Shown piece by piece: positions 1-6,782 of a stretch of 7,983 nt of DNA. Source of the stretch: JASFQI01 sp050115555 (lineage in GTDB: Bacteria > Desulfobacterota > DSM-4660 > Desulfatiglandales > HGW-15); assembly GCA_050115555.1 (NCBI GenBank), contig JASFQI010000229.1:1-7983 (forward strand). Reading direction: 5' to 3'. The notes beneath the pieces were generated by a model. The model saw only the letters and a program-made list of their open reading frames with translations, did not search any database and was not told the origin of the DNA. The first letter of the stretch is position 1; every line of letters begins with the position of its first letter. A program made the position numbers and the translations under genes.

Positions 1-197
1 AATGCCACTACCGGGATGGAAACCTCCAGGCCCTGAAGCGGGTTTCCCTGTTACGACACATGCTCGCTCCCCTCGGGATCGAGCCGGAGCGTTTGGCGCT
101 GGCGTGGGTGGCGGCCGGGGAGGCCGAGCGGTTCGCCGGAGTGACGGAAGAGATGATACAAACCCTTCAAACCCTGGGTCCCTTGAGGCGGGCATGA
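1..197 (+). CDS. mvhD: MvhD-like hydrogenase iron-sulfur (delta) subunit, C-terminal fragment
   Basis: This is the last 64 residues of a gene whose start lies left of the window. It is read in the frame whose first full codon is at position 3, with TGA at 195-197. The fragment opens with CHYRDGN, the end of the conserved cysteine motif of the MvhD family. It continues with an IEPERLALAWVAAGEAERF block, matching the family pattern in which an ER..L.WVSA.E segment follows. MvhD is the small [2Fe-2S] protein that carries electrons from the MvhAG hydrogenase to HdrA in heterodisulfide-reductase complexes. Its stop overlaps the ATG of the next gene by 4 bases (ATGA), so translation is probably coupled. 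In some bacteria mvhD is fused to hdrA, and the missing N-terminus leaves that open here. The family call rests on one short but characteristic stretch plus the two hydrogenase genes that follow. Confidence 0.85.
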   Translation, partial: CHYRDGNLQALKRVSLLRHMLAPLGIEPERLALAWVAAGEAERFAGVTEEMIQTLQTLGPLRRA

Positions 198-1153
198 GCA
201 AGCCGAAGCTGGCCATGACGTGGCTTTCCGGGTGCGGCGGTTGTGAGGAGTCCATCCTGGACTTGGGCCGTGATCTGTTCGACGTCCTCGATGCGGTGAA
301 CATGGTGTACTGGCCCGTGGCCGTGGATGCCCGCAGGGAGGACCTTGGACGCATGGCCGACGGCGAGATCACGGCCTGCCTGATCAACGGGGCGGTCCGA
401 ACGGAAGAGGACCTGGAGACCGCCCGGCTCCTTCGGCGGAAGTCACGAGTGGTGCTGGCCCATGGAAGCTGCGCCCACCTCGGGGGTGTCTACGGCCTGG
501 CGAACCTCTCTTCCGTGCGTGAGATCCTGGACCGTTCCTATCCCACCCCCTCTGTTTCAACCGAAAGAGGGGGTGCCCCGGCGGCGGGGGAGGCAGAACA
601 TCCCCTGCCGAAGCTCCTGGAACGTGTGTTTTCTCTGGACCAAGTGGTGAAAGTGGATGCGGTGATCCCCGGGTGCCCTCCGGCATCGAATGGGATTCGA
701 GACGCTCTGTCCGCGGTGGTAGGGGGACGGCTGCCGACCGGGGGAGAGGTGTTCGCCGACACCCGGGCTCTTTGCGATACCTGCCCCCGCCGGGAGACGC
801 GCAGGAAGGATACGCGTGTGCGGCGATTTAAGCGATTTCACGAGAGCTCCTGGGATCCTGAGGTGTGTTTTCTGGAGCAGGGCCTCCTCTGTCTGGGCCC
901 GGCCACCCGGGGCGGGTGTGAGGCGCGCTGCATTCGGGCGAACGTTCCCTGCCGGGGGTGCTACGGTCCGGTGGACGGCGTGAGGGATACCGGAGGCGCC
1001 GTCACTGGCTTCGTGGCTTCCCTGCTCGAGGATGCAGCTCCTGAGGCTTTGGAGAGCGCCGTGGCGAGCCTGCCGGATCCCGCAGGCCTGTTCTACCGCT
1101 ACAGCCTTCCTTCCTCTCTGCTGGGTGGGCGTTTACGGAAGGAAGACCCGTGA
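194..1153 (+). CDS. mvhG: Mvh-type [NiFe] hydrogenase small (gamma) subunit
   Basis: This gene encodes a 319-residue electron-transfer subunit of a group 3c (methyl-viologen/F420-non-reducing) hydrogenase. It relays electrons from the NiFe site in MvhA to MvhD. The proximal [4Fe-4S] ligands are visible as C14 and C17 (GCGGCEES), C93 (HGSCAHLGG) and C161 (PGCPP). Eight more cysteines in the C-terminal half (C194, C197, C225, C233, C242, C246, C253, C256) can hold two further [4Fe-4S] clusters. They sit in DTCPR, LEQGLLCLGP and PCRGCYG contexts typical of this family. There is no twin-arginine signal peptide, so the protein is cytoplasmic, as expected for group 3. The reading frame is open leftward to position 2, but ATG 194 is the start. 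It is preceded by a GAGG-containing site, overlaps the mvhD stop and begins the conserved domain at once. The stop overlaps the GTG of mvhA. Confidence 0.93.
   Translation: MSKPKLAMTWLSGCGGCEESILDLGRDLFDVLDAVNMVYWPVAVDARREDLGRMADGEITACLINGAVRTEEDLETARLLRRKSRVVLAHGSCAHLGGVYGLANLSSVREILDRSYPTPSVSTERGGAPAAGEAEHPLPKLLERVFSLDQVVKVDAVIPGCPPASNGIRDALSAVVGGRLPTGGEVFADTRALCDTCPRRETRRKDTRVRRFKRFHESSWDPEVCFLEQGLLCLGPATRGGCEARCIRANVPCRGCYGPVDGVRDTGGAVTGFVASLLEDAAPEALESAVASLPDPAGLFYRYSLPSSLLGGRLRKEDP
544..575. repeat. 10-bp perfect inverted repeat inside mvhG
   Basis: The arms 544-553 (CACCCCCTCT) and 566-575 (AGAGGGGGTG) are perfect reverse complements separated by a 12-base loop. The structure lies within mvhG, in the stretch coding for a Pro/Gly/Ala-rich, poorly conserved linker between the proximal-cluster motif residues C93 and C161. 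It could form a GC-rich hairpin in the mRNA. No function is established and it does not interrupt the reading frame. Confidence 0.6.
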
Positions 1154-2607
1154 GCCGGATTATTTCCATCGACCCTGTCACCCGGCTCGAAGGGGCCGGA
1201 AGAATCGAGATCGCCCTGGACGCATCGGGTGAGGTGGAGCGCGCCCGGTTCCGCGTGGTGGATTTCAAGGGCTTTGAGACCTTTTGCCGCGGGCGGGCGG
1301 CCGAGGAGATGCCCGCACTCACTCAGAAGATCTGCGGTGTCTGCCCCACGGCCCACCACATCGCCTCGGTCAAGGCCCTGGATCAAGCGTTTGGCGCTGC
1401 GCCGCCTCCTGCGGCCGAAGCCGTACGCGAGCTGGCCTATCAAGGGTTCCTCTTCGAGGACCACCTGCTCCATTTCCTGGTGATGGGGGGACCGGACTTC
1501 CTGGCGACGGGGGATGCGAAGAACGCCCGCAACCTTCCGGGCCTGCTGAACGGGCCCTACGCATCCGTAATCAGGCGGCTCCTGGAGGTTCGGGCGAGGG
1601 TCCGGGACCTGGCGACCCTGACGAGCGGAAGCGCTCTCTACCCCGTGTTCGGGGTCCCGGGCGGGGTCTCCCGGCCGGTTCGAGAGGAGGACCGGGAGCG
1701 GATTCGAGGGATCGCGGAAGAGGCCGTGGGCGCCGCACGGGCCGCCCTGGAGCTTTTTCACGAGCAAATCCTCCCGTCGCCGATCTACTCCGACCTCCTG
1801 GAAGCCCCGCACCTGTCCCACCGCCTCTTTTCCATGGGCCTCGTGGACGGAGAGGGCAGGTTGAGCCCTTATGACGGGCAGGTCCGCGTGGTGAGCCCGG
1901 AAGGGGAACGATTCGCCCAGTTCGAGGCCGGTGCATTCGAGAGCCACTTGGAAGAACGGGTCGAGCCCTGGACCTACGTGAAGCCGGTTTTTCTCAAAAA
2001 AGTCGGGTGGAAGGGGTATACGGACGGCCCTGAAAGCGGGATCTACCGCGTGGGACCCCTGGCCCGGTTGAACGTGGCCGAGGGATTGCCCACGCCCCTT
2101 GCCCAGGCCGAGTCCGAGCGCATGTTCGACCGGCTCGGGGGGCGACCCGCCCACCAGACCATGGGCTACCACTGGGCACGGCTCATCGAGGCCCTTTATG
2201 CGGCGGAGCGCATGCAGGAGCTTGCCGGGGAAGAACAACTGACCCGGACGGATGTCCGGAATCCGTCCACGCAGGGAGGCGGCCAAGGGACCGGTGCCTG
2301 TGAGGCCCCCAGGGGGACCCTTTTTCACCAGTATGTCATTGACGAGGACGGGATCGTAGAGAGCGCGAATCTGGTGGTGGCCACGCAGCACAACGGGGCG
2401 GCCATCTGCATGTCCGTGGAAGCGGCCGCCCGGTTTCTCATCCGGAAGGGAGTCATTCCAAAGAACGTGGAAAACCTCGTGGAAATGGCTTTTCGGGCCT
2501 ATGACCCGTGCCTGGCCTGCGCAGCACACCGCATCGAGGCCTCGGGACGGGTGCCCTCACGGATCCGGATCCTGGATCACCAGGGCGAAACCCTGTACAA
2601 CCTTTGA
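1150..2607 (+). CDS. mvhA: Mvh-type [NiFe] hydrogenase large (alpha) subunit
   Basis: This gene encodes the 485-residue catalytic subunit that oxidises H2 at a NiFe(CN)2CO centre. The N-terminus has the usual DPVTRLEGAGRIE opening and an RGRAAEEMP segment. The first metal motif is KICGVCPTAHH, with C62 and C65. The second is DPCLACAAH near the C-terminus, with C454, C457 and H460. Together these give the four Ni-binding cysteines. A 25-residue tail follows H460. In related enzymes such a tail is removed by a maturation endopeptidase, but no protease gene is in the window. The start is GTG 1150, which overlaps the mvhG stop (GTGA) and has a GGAAGGA site just upstream. The position before Ile in the first motif is Lys60, where Arg is the usual residue. 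Group 3c is chosen because mvhD and mvhG precede it. A sulfhydrogenase (3b) or F420-reducing enzyme (3a) is less likely. Confidence 0.94.
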   Translation: MSRIISIDPVTRLEGAGRIEIALDASGEVERARFRVVDFKGFETFCRGRAAEEMPALTQKICGVCPTAHHIASVKALDQAFGAAPPPAAEAVRELAYQGFLFEDHLLHFLVMGGPDFLATGDAKNARNLPGLLNGPYASVIRRLLEVRARVRDLATLTSGSALYPVFGVPGGVSRPVREEDRERIRGIAEEAVGAARAALELFHEQILPSPIYSDLLEAPHLSHRLFSMGLVDGEGRLSPYDGQVRVVSPEGERFAQFEAGAFESHLEERVEPWTYVKPVFLKKVGWKGYTDGPESGIYRVGPLARLNVAEGLPTPLAQAESERMFDRLGGRPAHQTMGYHWARLIEALYAAERMQELAGEEQLTRTDVRNPSTQGGGQGTGACEAPRGTLFHQYVIDEDGIVESANLVVATQHNGAAICMSVEAAARFLIRKGVIPKNVENLVEMAFRAYDPCLACAAHRIEASGRVPSRIRILDHQGETLYNL

Positions 2608-2677
2608 TGGCGGTTCCCTGCACCCGAGCACTCGAATTGACGGAGGACCCCCCGAGCCGTTGGGCCCGGAGGGCTTG

Positions 2678-2683
2678 AAAGGA
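2678..2683 (+). promoter_or_regulatory. Ribosome binding site for the tusA-family gene
   Basis: AAAGGA lies 7 bases before ATG 2691. It fixes the start of this very short gene and shows that it is translated independently of mvhA, which ends 83 bases upstream. Confidence 0.7.
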
Positions 2684-2690
2684 AACAGGT

Positions 2691-2915
2691 ATGGGAGTAG
2701 AGATCCTCGACACGCTCGGCATGAAGTGCCCGCAGCCCGTGCTCAAACTCGCGGTCAAGGCCCCGGACATGAAGCCCGGAGACATTCTGGAGATCCTGGG
2801 GGATTGCCCGACCTTTGAACGGGATATCCGCACTTGGTGCGAGCGTCTTTCCAAGACGCTTCTCTCCGTTCAGGACGAGGGACGGAACCGCAAGCGCATC
2901 CAGATTCAGTTTTAG
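2691..2915 (+). CDS. tusA: TusA-family sulfur carrier protein
   Basis: This gene encodes a 74-residue protein of the TusA/SirA/YeeD family, close to the usual size (about 75-80). These small proteins carry a persulfide on a conserved cysteine and pass it between sulfurtransferases and acceptors. The signature CPxP is present as C13-P-Q-P16 in the typical GMKCPQPVLKL context near the N-terminus. The family's DI..WC segment is also present, with C50. An additional cysteine, C39 (GDCP), replaces the Asp common in the DDPA motif. The gene lies 83 bases after mvhA on the same strand and may belong to the same transcript. That would tie the hydrogenase to sulfur or disulfide chemistry, although TusA homologues also serve tRNA thiolation and cofactor sulfuration. 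The TAG stop overlaps the stop of the convergent molybdopterin subunit gene. Confidence 0.9.
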   Translation: MGVEILDTLGMKCPQPVLKLAVKAPDMKPGDILEILGDCPTFERDIRTWCERLSKTLLSVQDEGRNRKRIQIQF

Positions 2916-5278
2916 TCGCCGCTTTCCTTTTCCCGGGCCTCTTTGATGGCCATGTAGACCCGCTCCGGAGTCAGGGGAAGCTCCTGAATGCGGACGCCCA
3001 CGGCGTCGCTTACCGCATTGAGAATCGCGGGGATCGTGGGCATGATGGCCCCCTCGCCGACCTCCTTGGCGCCGAAAGGCCCGTTGGGCTCGTTGCTCTC
3101 CACGATGATCGCGTCCACATTGGGCATGTCCAGGGCCGTCGGGATCTTGTACTCGGCAAGGTTGGCGTTCAGGATCTGCCCCTTTTCATCGAACTTGACC
3201 TCCTCGAAAAGGGCCTCTCCAAGGCCCATGGAGAGGGAGCCCTGCATCTGCCCTTCCACCGAGGTCACGTTGATGGCGAACCCGCAGTCGTGGGCGTCGG
3301 TCATTTTCTCCACGAATACCTTGCCGGTGTCCATGTCCACGCTCACTTCAACGACCTGGGCGCTGGGGCCGTAGGCGGGGGAGGTCCCCACCGCGGCTCC
3401 CTTGAACTTGCCGCCGAGCTCTCCGGGCCTGTACTTCCCCGTACCCACGATGCTCCCCCGTTCCAGGAAGGCCATGCGGGCGGCCTCCTTGAACGTCAGG
3501 GCGTCCTCCCCGTCTGGGTTGTCGTTGAACCCCCGGTGTTCCTTGATGTACCGCGTGCGGAGCGCACTGAAGTCCGGCGTAGGTCCCCGAAAGACGATTC
3601 GGTTGTTTTTCACATCCAGGTCCTCGGCCGGGACCTTCAGGCTGTCGGCGAGAACGTCCAGTACCTGACGCTTGGCGTCCTCGGCCGCCTGCTTGGCCGC
3701 ATGCCCGGTCATCAGGGTCTGTCGGCTGGAATAGGCTCCCAGGTCCACACCGTACTCCGTGTCCCCGGAGCTCACCCGAATGCAGTCCAGGGAAACGCCC
3801 AGGGCTTCCGCTGCGATCATGGCCATGGCCGTGTCCGAGCCCTGCCCGATCTCGGCGGAACCCGTGAGCAGATGGGCCGTGCCCCCGTCCTCGCTAAGCT
3901 TGATGACCACGGTGGAATGAGCCGTGTCCGACCGGTAAATCGGGTATCCCGCACCCGAAACGAAGAAGCCGCAGGCCACACCCATACCCCGGCCCTTGGG
4001 CATTTTGCCCTTCTTTTCCTTCCAGCCCGAACCCTCGGCTACGGCTTCGATGCACTCCCTCATTCCGAAGCTGCTCACGTTGAGGTCGTTGCACGTGATG
4101 TCCCCGGCGCCCATAGCGTTCTTGAGCCGGAAGTCCACCGGGTCCATGCCCAGCTCATGGGCGATGATGTCAATCTGCTGCTCAAAGGCGGCGCGGGCGG
4201 CTACACCGCCGTGTCCCCGCTGAGCCCCGCATGCGGGACGGTTCGTGTAGATCCGCCACCCGTCGTACTTCATGTTGGGCAGGCGGTATGGCGCCCCGAG
4301 CAGGGAACCCGCGTAGTACACCGTGGCGATTCCGAAGCTCGCGTAGGCCCCCCCTTCCAGGGTGCACTCGTTCACCAAGGCCATGAGGGTGCCGTCCTTT
4401 TTCACGCCCGTGGTCAAGGTGTGCCTGAACTGGTGACGCGCGCGTGAGAATTGGAAGACCTGATCCCGGCTGTAGTTCATCTTGACCGGCTTGTGGGTCT
4501 TCATGGAGAGGAGACATGCGGCCAGCTCCATGGGGTTGGTGCCCGCTTTGGGACCGAATCCGCCGCCCACGTAAGGCTTGACCACCCGGACCTTGCCCAC
4601 GGGGATTCCCAGGACCATCGCCAAGACCCGTTGCACGTAATGCGGCACCTGCGTGGAGGTATGCAGCGTGAGAAAGCCGTCGAGGTTGTAGTCTGCAATC
4701 ACGCCGTTCGGCTCCAGGAATGCGGCGTCCTGGCGCTTGTTCAGGAAGGTGTCCGTTCGAATCAGGTCGCACTCCTTGAAGGCCGCTTCCACGTCCCCGA
4801 ACTCCTGGTGCACCTCGCCGCAGAGGTTGCCCGGGTACTTCTCATGGAGCTGGGGGGCGCCCTCGGCCAGGGCTTCCTCCACGGTGAAGACGGCGGGAAG
4901 TTCCTCGTAGTCCACCTGAATGAGGGATACCGCCTCCATGGCGGTTTCCAGGTCCACGGCCGCCACTGCGGCGACCTCGTCCCCCACATATCGGACCCGG
5001 TCACTGCAGAAGATCTGCTCGTCGTACCGGGCCGGGCTCACGCCGTACTTGACCAGCCCGGCGTCCTCGGCCGTGACCACGGATTTGACCCCCGGAAGGG
5101 CCCGGGCCTTGGAGGTGTCGATGTTCAGGATTTTACCGTGCGCGATAGGGCTCTGAAGCAGGGCCCCCCACAGCATGCCGGGGAGGGAGAGGTCGTCGAT
5201 GTATTTTGCGCGGCCCGTGGCCTTGTCCGGAGCGTCCAGCCTGGGCGACCGCCGATTGATCACGTCGTAGGATGCCAT
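2912..5278 (-). CDS. Molybdenum hydroxylase large (molybdopterin-binding) subunit, xanthine dehydrogenase family
   Basis: This gene encodes the 788-residue catalytic subunit of a three-subunit molybdenum hydroxylase (CoxL/XdhA/HcrA superfamily). Such enzymes hydroxylate or dehydroxylate a substrate at a Mo-pterin centre. The N-terminal a/b-hammerhead domain covers about residues 18-130 (ATGRAKYIDD, YVGDEVAAVAA). Cofactor motifs follow: GGGFGPK at 238-244, ACGAQRGHGG at 349-358, EIGQG at 476-480 (Q479), GAYSSRQT at 514-521 and GAKEVGEG at 736-743. The catalytic base is expected to be E742. The 349-358 loop lacks the AYxCSFR signature of form I CO dehydrogenase and also differs from the AYRGAGR of form II. 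The substrate cannot be named. The frame is open upstream to 5452, but ATG 5278 is chosen because AGGAGG lies 6 bases before it and upstream sequence would overlap the preceding gene. The stop overlaps the tusA stop by 4 bases. Confidence 0.92.
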   Translation of the reverse strand: MASYDVINRRSPRLDAPDKATGRAKYIDDLSLPGMLWGALLQSPIAHGKILNIDTSKARALPGVKSVVTAEDAGLVKYGVSPARYDEQIFCSDRVRYVGDEVAAVAAVDLETAMEAVSLIQVDYEELPAVFTVEEALAEGAPQLHEKYPGNLCGEVHQEFGDVEAAFKECDLIRTDTFLNKRQDAAFLEPNGVIADYNLDGFLTLHTSTQVPHYVQRVLAMVLGIPVGKVRVVKPYVGGGFGPKAGTNPMELAACLLSMKTHKPVKMNYSRDQVFQFSRARHQFRHTLTTGVKKDGTLMALVNECTLEGGAYASFGIATVYYAGSLLGAPYRLPNMKYDGWRIYTNRPACGAQRGHGGVAARAAFEQQIDIIAHELGMDPVDFRLKNAMGAGDITCNDLNVSSFGMRECIEAVAEGSGWKEKKGKMPKGRGMGVACGFFVSGAGYPIYRSDTAHSTVVIKLSEDGGTAHLLTGSAEIGQGSDTAMAMIAAEALGVSLDCIRVSSGDTEYGVDLGAYSSRQTLMTGHAAKQAAEDAKRQVLDVLADSLKVPAEDLDVKNNRIVFRGPTPDFSALRTRYIKEHRGFNDNPDGEDALTFKEAARMAFLERGSIVGTGKYRPGELGGKFKGAAVGTSPAYGPSAQVVEVSVDMDTGKVFVEKMTDAHDCGFAINVTSVEGQMQGSLSMGLGEALFEEVKFDEKGQILNANLAEYKIPTALDMPNVDAIIVESNEPNGPFGAKEVGEGAIMPTIPAILNAVSDAVGVRIQELPLTPERVYMAIKEAREKESGD

Positions 5279-5284
5279 TCGATT

Positions 5285-5290
5285 CCTCCT
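5285..5290 (-). promoter_or_regulatory. Strong ribosome binding site of the molybdopterin subunit gene
   Basis: On the minus strand a perfect AGGAGG stands 6 bases before the ATG at 5278. It decides the start against longer readings of the frame, which stays open to 5452. Confidence 0.85.
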
Positions 5291-5296
5291 TTGGGT

Positions 5297-5338
5297 CCGC
5301 TCCTCGAGGGCCTTTTCACAAAGGCCTTGCGCGAGCGG
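5297..5338 (-). promoter_or_regulatory. GNRA-capped stem-loop in the leader of the molybdopterin subunit gene
   Basis: The gap between the [2Fe-2S] and molybdopterin subunit genes holds a perfect 7-bp stem, 5309-5315 with 5320-5326. In the minus-strand transcript it reads GGCCUUU-GUGA-AAAGGCC, so the loop is a GNRA tetraloop. An internal loop leads to an outer 6-bp stem, CCGCTC (5297-5302) with GAGCGG (5333-5338). The structure ends 6 bases before the AGGAGG site. It has no U-run and so is unlikely to be an intrinsic terminator. A role in mRNA processing, stability or translation of the downstream gene is inferred from its place. Confidence 0.6.
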
Positions 5339-5345
5339 TCTGGGG

Positions 5346-5816
5346 TCACTCCTGCGTGGACTTTCCAGTCGCCAGGATCGCCTCGACAATCTTCTGGTAC
5401 CCCGTGCACCGGCAGAGGTTTCCTGAGATGGCGGTCCGGGTTTCCGCTTCATCCGGGTTCGGGTTCCTGTCGAGCAGATGCTTTCCGCTCAGGATCATGC
5501 CGGACGTGCAGAATCCGCACTGGATGGCCCCGAGGTCCACAAAGGCCTGCTGCAAGGGATGGAGCCCTTCGTCCGTCTCCAGCCCCTCGATGGTCGTGAC
5601 GGTTTTTCCCGACGCCTGAACCGCAAGCACCAGGCACGAGTTGACGGGGCGTCCGTCCAGAAGGACCGTGCAGGAGCCACAGTCCCCGACCTCGCATCCT
5701 TTCTTGGTTCCTGTCAGACCGAGGTCATAGCGAAGCAGGTCCGCCAGCGTGCGATTGGGGGGAACGGCCAGGTCATAAGGCCGGTCATTGATCGTGAGGG
5801 TGATAAGCTGGGTCAT
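5346..5816 (-). CDS. Molybdenum hydroxylase small subunit with two [2Fe-2S] clusters
   Basis: This gene encodes a 156-residue CoxS/XdhC-type iron-sulfur subunit that moves electrons from the Mo-pterin to the FAD subunit. The N-terminal plant-ferredoxin-like domain has the ligands C41, C46, C49 (GCEVGDCGSC) and C61. The C-terminal four-helix domain has C100, C103 (QCGFC), C135 and C137 (LCRCTGY). All eight ligands are intact and the length is normal for the family. ATG 5816 is chosen because GGAGG stands 6 bases upstream and the family N-terminus (ITLTINDRPYDL) starts here. An open frame up to 5879 adds only unconserved residues. The gene sits 68 bases after the FAD subunit gene and 67 before the molybdopterin subunit gene, so the three are very likely one operon. 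Confidence 0.95.
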   Translation of the reverse strand: MTQLITLTINDRPYDLAVPPNRTLADLLRYDLGLTGTKKGCEVGDCGSCTVLLDGRPVNSCLVLAVQASGKTVTTIEGLETDEGLHPLQQAFVDLGAIQCGFCTSGMILSGKHLLDRNPNPDEAETRTAISGNLCRCTGYQKIVEAILATGKSTQE

Positions 5817-5822
5817 GGCGTT

Positions 5823-5827
5823 CCTCC
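5823..5827 (-). promoter_or_regulatory. Ribosome binding site of the [2Fe-2S] subunit gene
   Basis: GGAGG on the minus strand lies 6 bases before ATG 5816 and supports that start over an upstream ATG in the same open frame. Confidence 0.75.
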
Positions 5828-5884
5828 AGGGGAAAGGGCATGGCGCGGGGCTTCGTAAAAGTGGGCCCTGCAGCGCCACGCGCG

Positions 5885-6751
5885 CTATTCGATTCGGGCC
5901 AGGGCGGTTTCCAGTGCCCGGCGCGTGAGGGTCCGGACCATGTCGCGGCGGTAGGCCGCAGAGGCCCGAAAGTCATCAATGGGTTTGGCGTCCACTGCAG
6001 CGGCTTCCGCCGCCTTGACAAAGAGGGCCGGGGAGGGTGCTTCTCCGATGAGGGCCTTTTCGGCCGAAGGCGCGCGCATGGGGATGGGTGCCACGGCACC
6101 GAGCACGATGCGCGCGCTTTGAATCTTTTGGTCTTCCAGGCCCAGATATGCGGCCACATTGACGATGGAAATCTCCAGGGTCTGGCGCACTCCCAGCTTG
6201 AGGTACGCCGCACCGGAGCGCTCCTCGGGGGCGTCCAGTTGAACGGCCTCCATGAGGTCCTCCGGTCCCAGGACCGTGACACCCGGCCCTCGAAAGAGCT
6301 CTTCCAGGGGAAGGGTTTTCTCCCCGGACGCGTTTCGCACCACAACGCGCGCACCGTAAGCGATCAGGGGCGGCGGAAAATCGGCTGCAGGACGGGCCGA
6401 GGCCAGATTCCCGGCGACAGTGGCGAGGTTTCGGATCAGCGGGGATCCCAGCCGGGAAGCCCCTTCGGCCAGGGCGGGAAAACGGTCCTTGACGTCCGGG
6501 CTTTCCGCGATCTCGGCGGCCGTCAACCCGGCGCCGAGTCGAAGCCCGTTGTTTTCGGTGCGCAACTCGCTGAGCGGCTCAATACGTCCAAGAGAGACCA
6601 GGTGCTCGGGCGCAAGGAGTTTCTTTTTCATGTTCACGAGCAGGTCGGTGCCGCCGGCAAGCGGGCGGGCCTTTTCTCCCAGTTCCCCCATCAGGCGACA
6701 GGCGTCCGCCATGGTACGGGGCTCGTGGAACTCGAATCGGGGTAGCAGCAT
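5885..6751 (-). CDS. Molybdenum hydroxylase medium (FAD-binding) subunit
   Basis: This gene encodes a 288-residue CoxM-type flavoprotein that takes electrons from the [2Fe-2S] subunit and hands them to an external acceptor. The first FAD motif is AGGTDLL at residues 32-38. The second is a GSPLIRNLATVAGNLASA block starting at G102. In the second motif the usual TVGGN is TVAGN, with Ala113 in place of Gly. The C-terminal CO-dehydrogenase flavoprotein domain follows from about residue 175. There is only one cysteine (C18), so the extra [4Fe-4S]-binding insertion of 4-hydroxybenzoyl-CoA reductase beta subunits is absent. The start is ATG 6751, with GGAGG 7 bases before it. The frame is open to 6841, but that extension runs through the repeat region and is not conserved. 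It is the first gene of the M-S-L set and is separated from ubiX by 144 bases of repeats. Confidence 0.93.
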   Translation of the reverse strand: MLLPRFEFHEPRTMADACRLMGELGEKARPLAGGTDLLVNMKKKLLAPEHLVSLGRIEPLSELRTENNGLRLGAGLTAAEIAESPDVKDRFPALAEGASRLGSPLIRNLATVAGNLASARPAADFPPPLIAYGARVVVRNASGEKTLPLEELFRGPGVTVLGPEDLMEAVQLDAPEERSGAAYLKLGVRQTLEISIVNVAAYLGLEDQKIQSARIVLGAVAPIPMRAPSAEKALIGEAPSPALFVKAAEAAAVDAKPIDDFRASAAYRRDMVRTLTRRALETALARIE

Positions 6752-6758
6752 GATATTT

Positions 6759-6763
6759 CCTCC
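6759..6763 (-). promoter_or_regulatory. Ribosome binding site of the FAD subunit gene
   Basis: GGAGG on the minus strand lies 7 bases before ATG 6751 and separates the gene from the upstream repeat-derived open frame. Confidence 0.75.
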
Positions 6764-6782
6764 CTCCAATTCAGGTAAAAAG

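Noticed and set aside
1099..2529. Long minus-strand open frame of 476 codons opposite mvhA
   Set aside because: It is a shadow of the conserved mvhA coding sequence, with no family motif and no ribosome binding site of note.
2608..2690. Terminator or promoter between mvhA and the tusA-family gene
   Set aside because: Only a weak AGCC/GGCT stem with a long loop is present, with no T-run and no convincing -35/-10 pair.
2834..4447. Long plus-strand open frame of 537 codons opposite the molybdopterin subunit gene
   Set aside because: It is antisense to a clear conserved gene, its translation shows no recognised family pattern, and such mirror frames are common in GC-rich DNA.
5346..6751. Aerobic CO dehydrogenase (coxMSL) assignment based on gene order
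   Set aside because: The M-S-L order fits, but the large subunit lacks the AYxCSFR active-site loop required for a form I CO dehydrogenase call.
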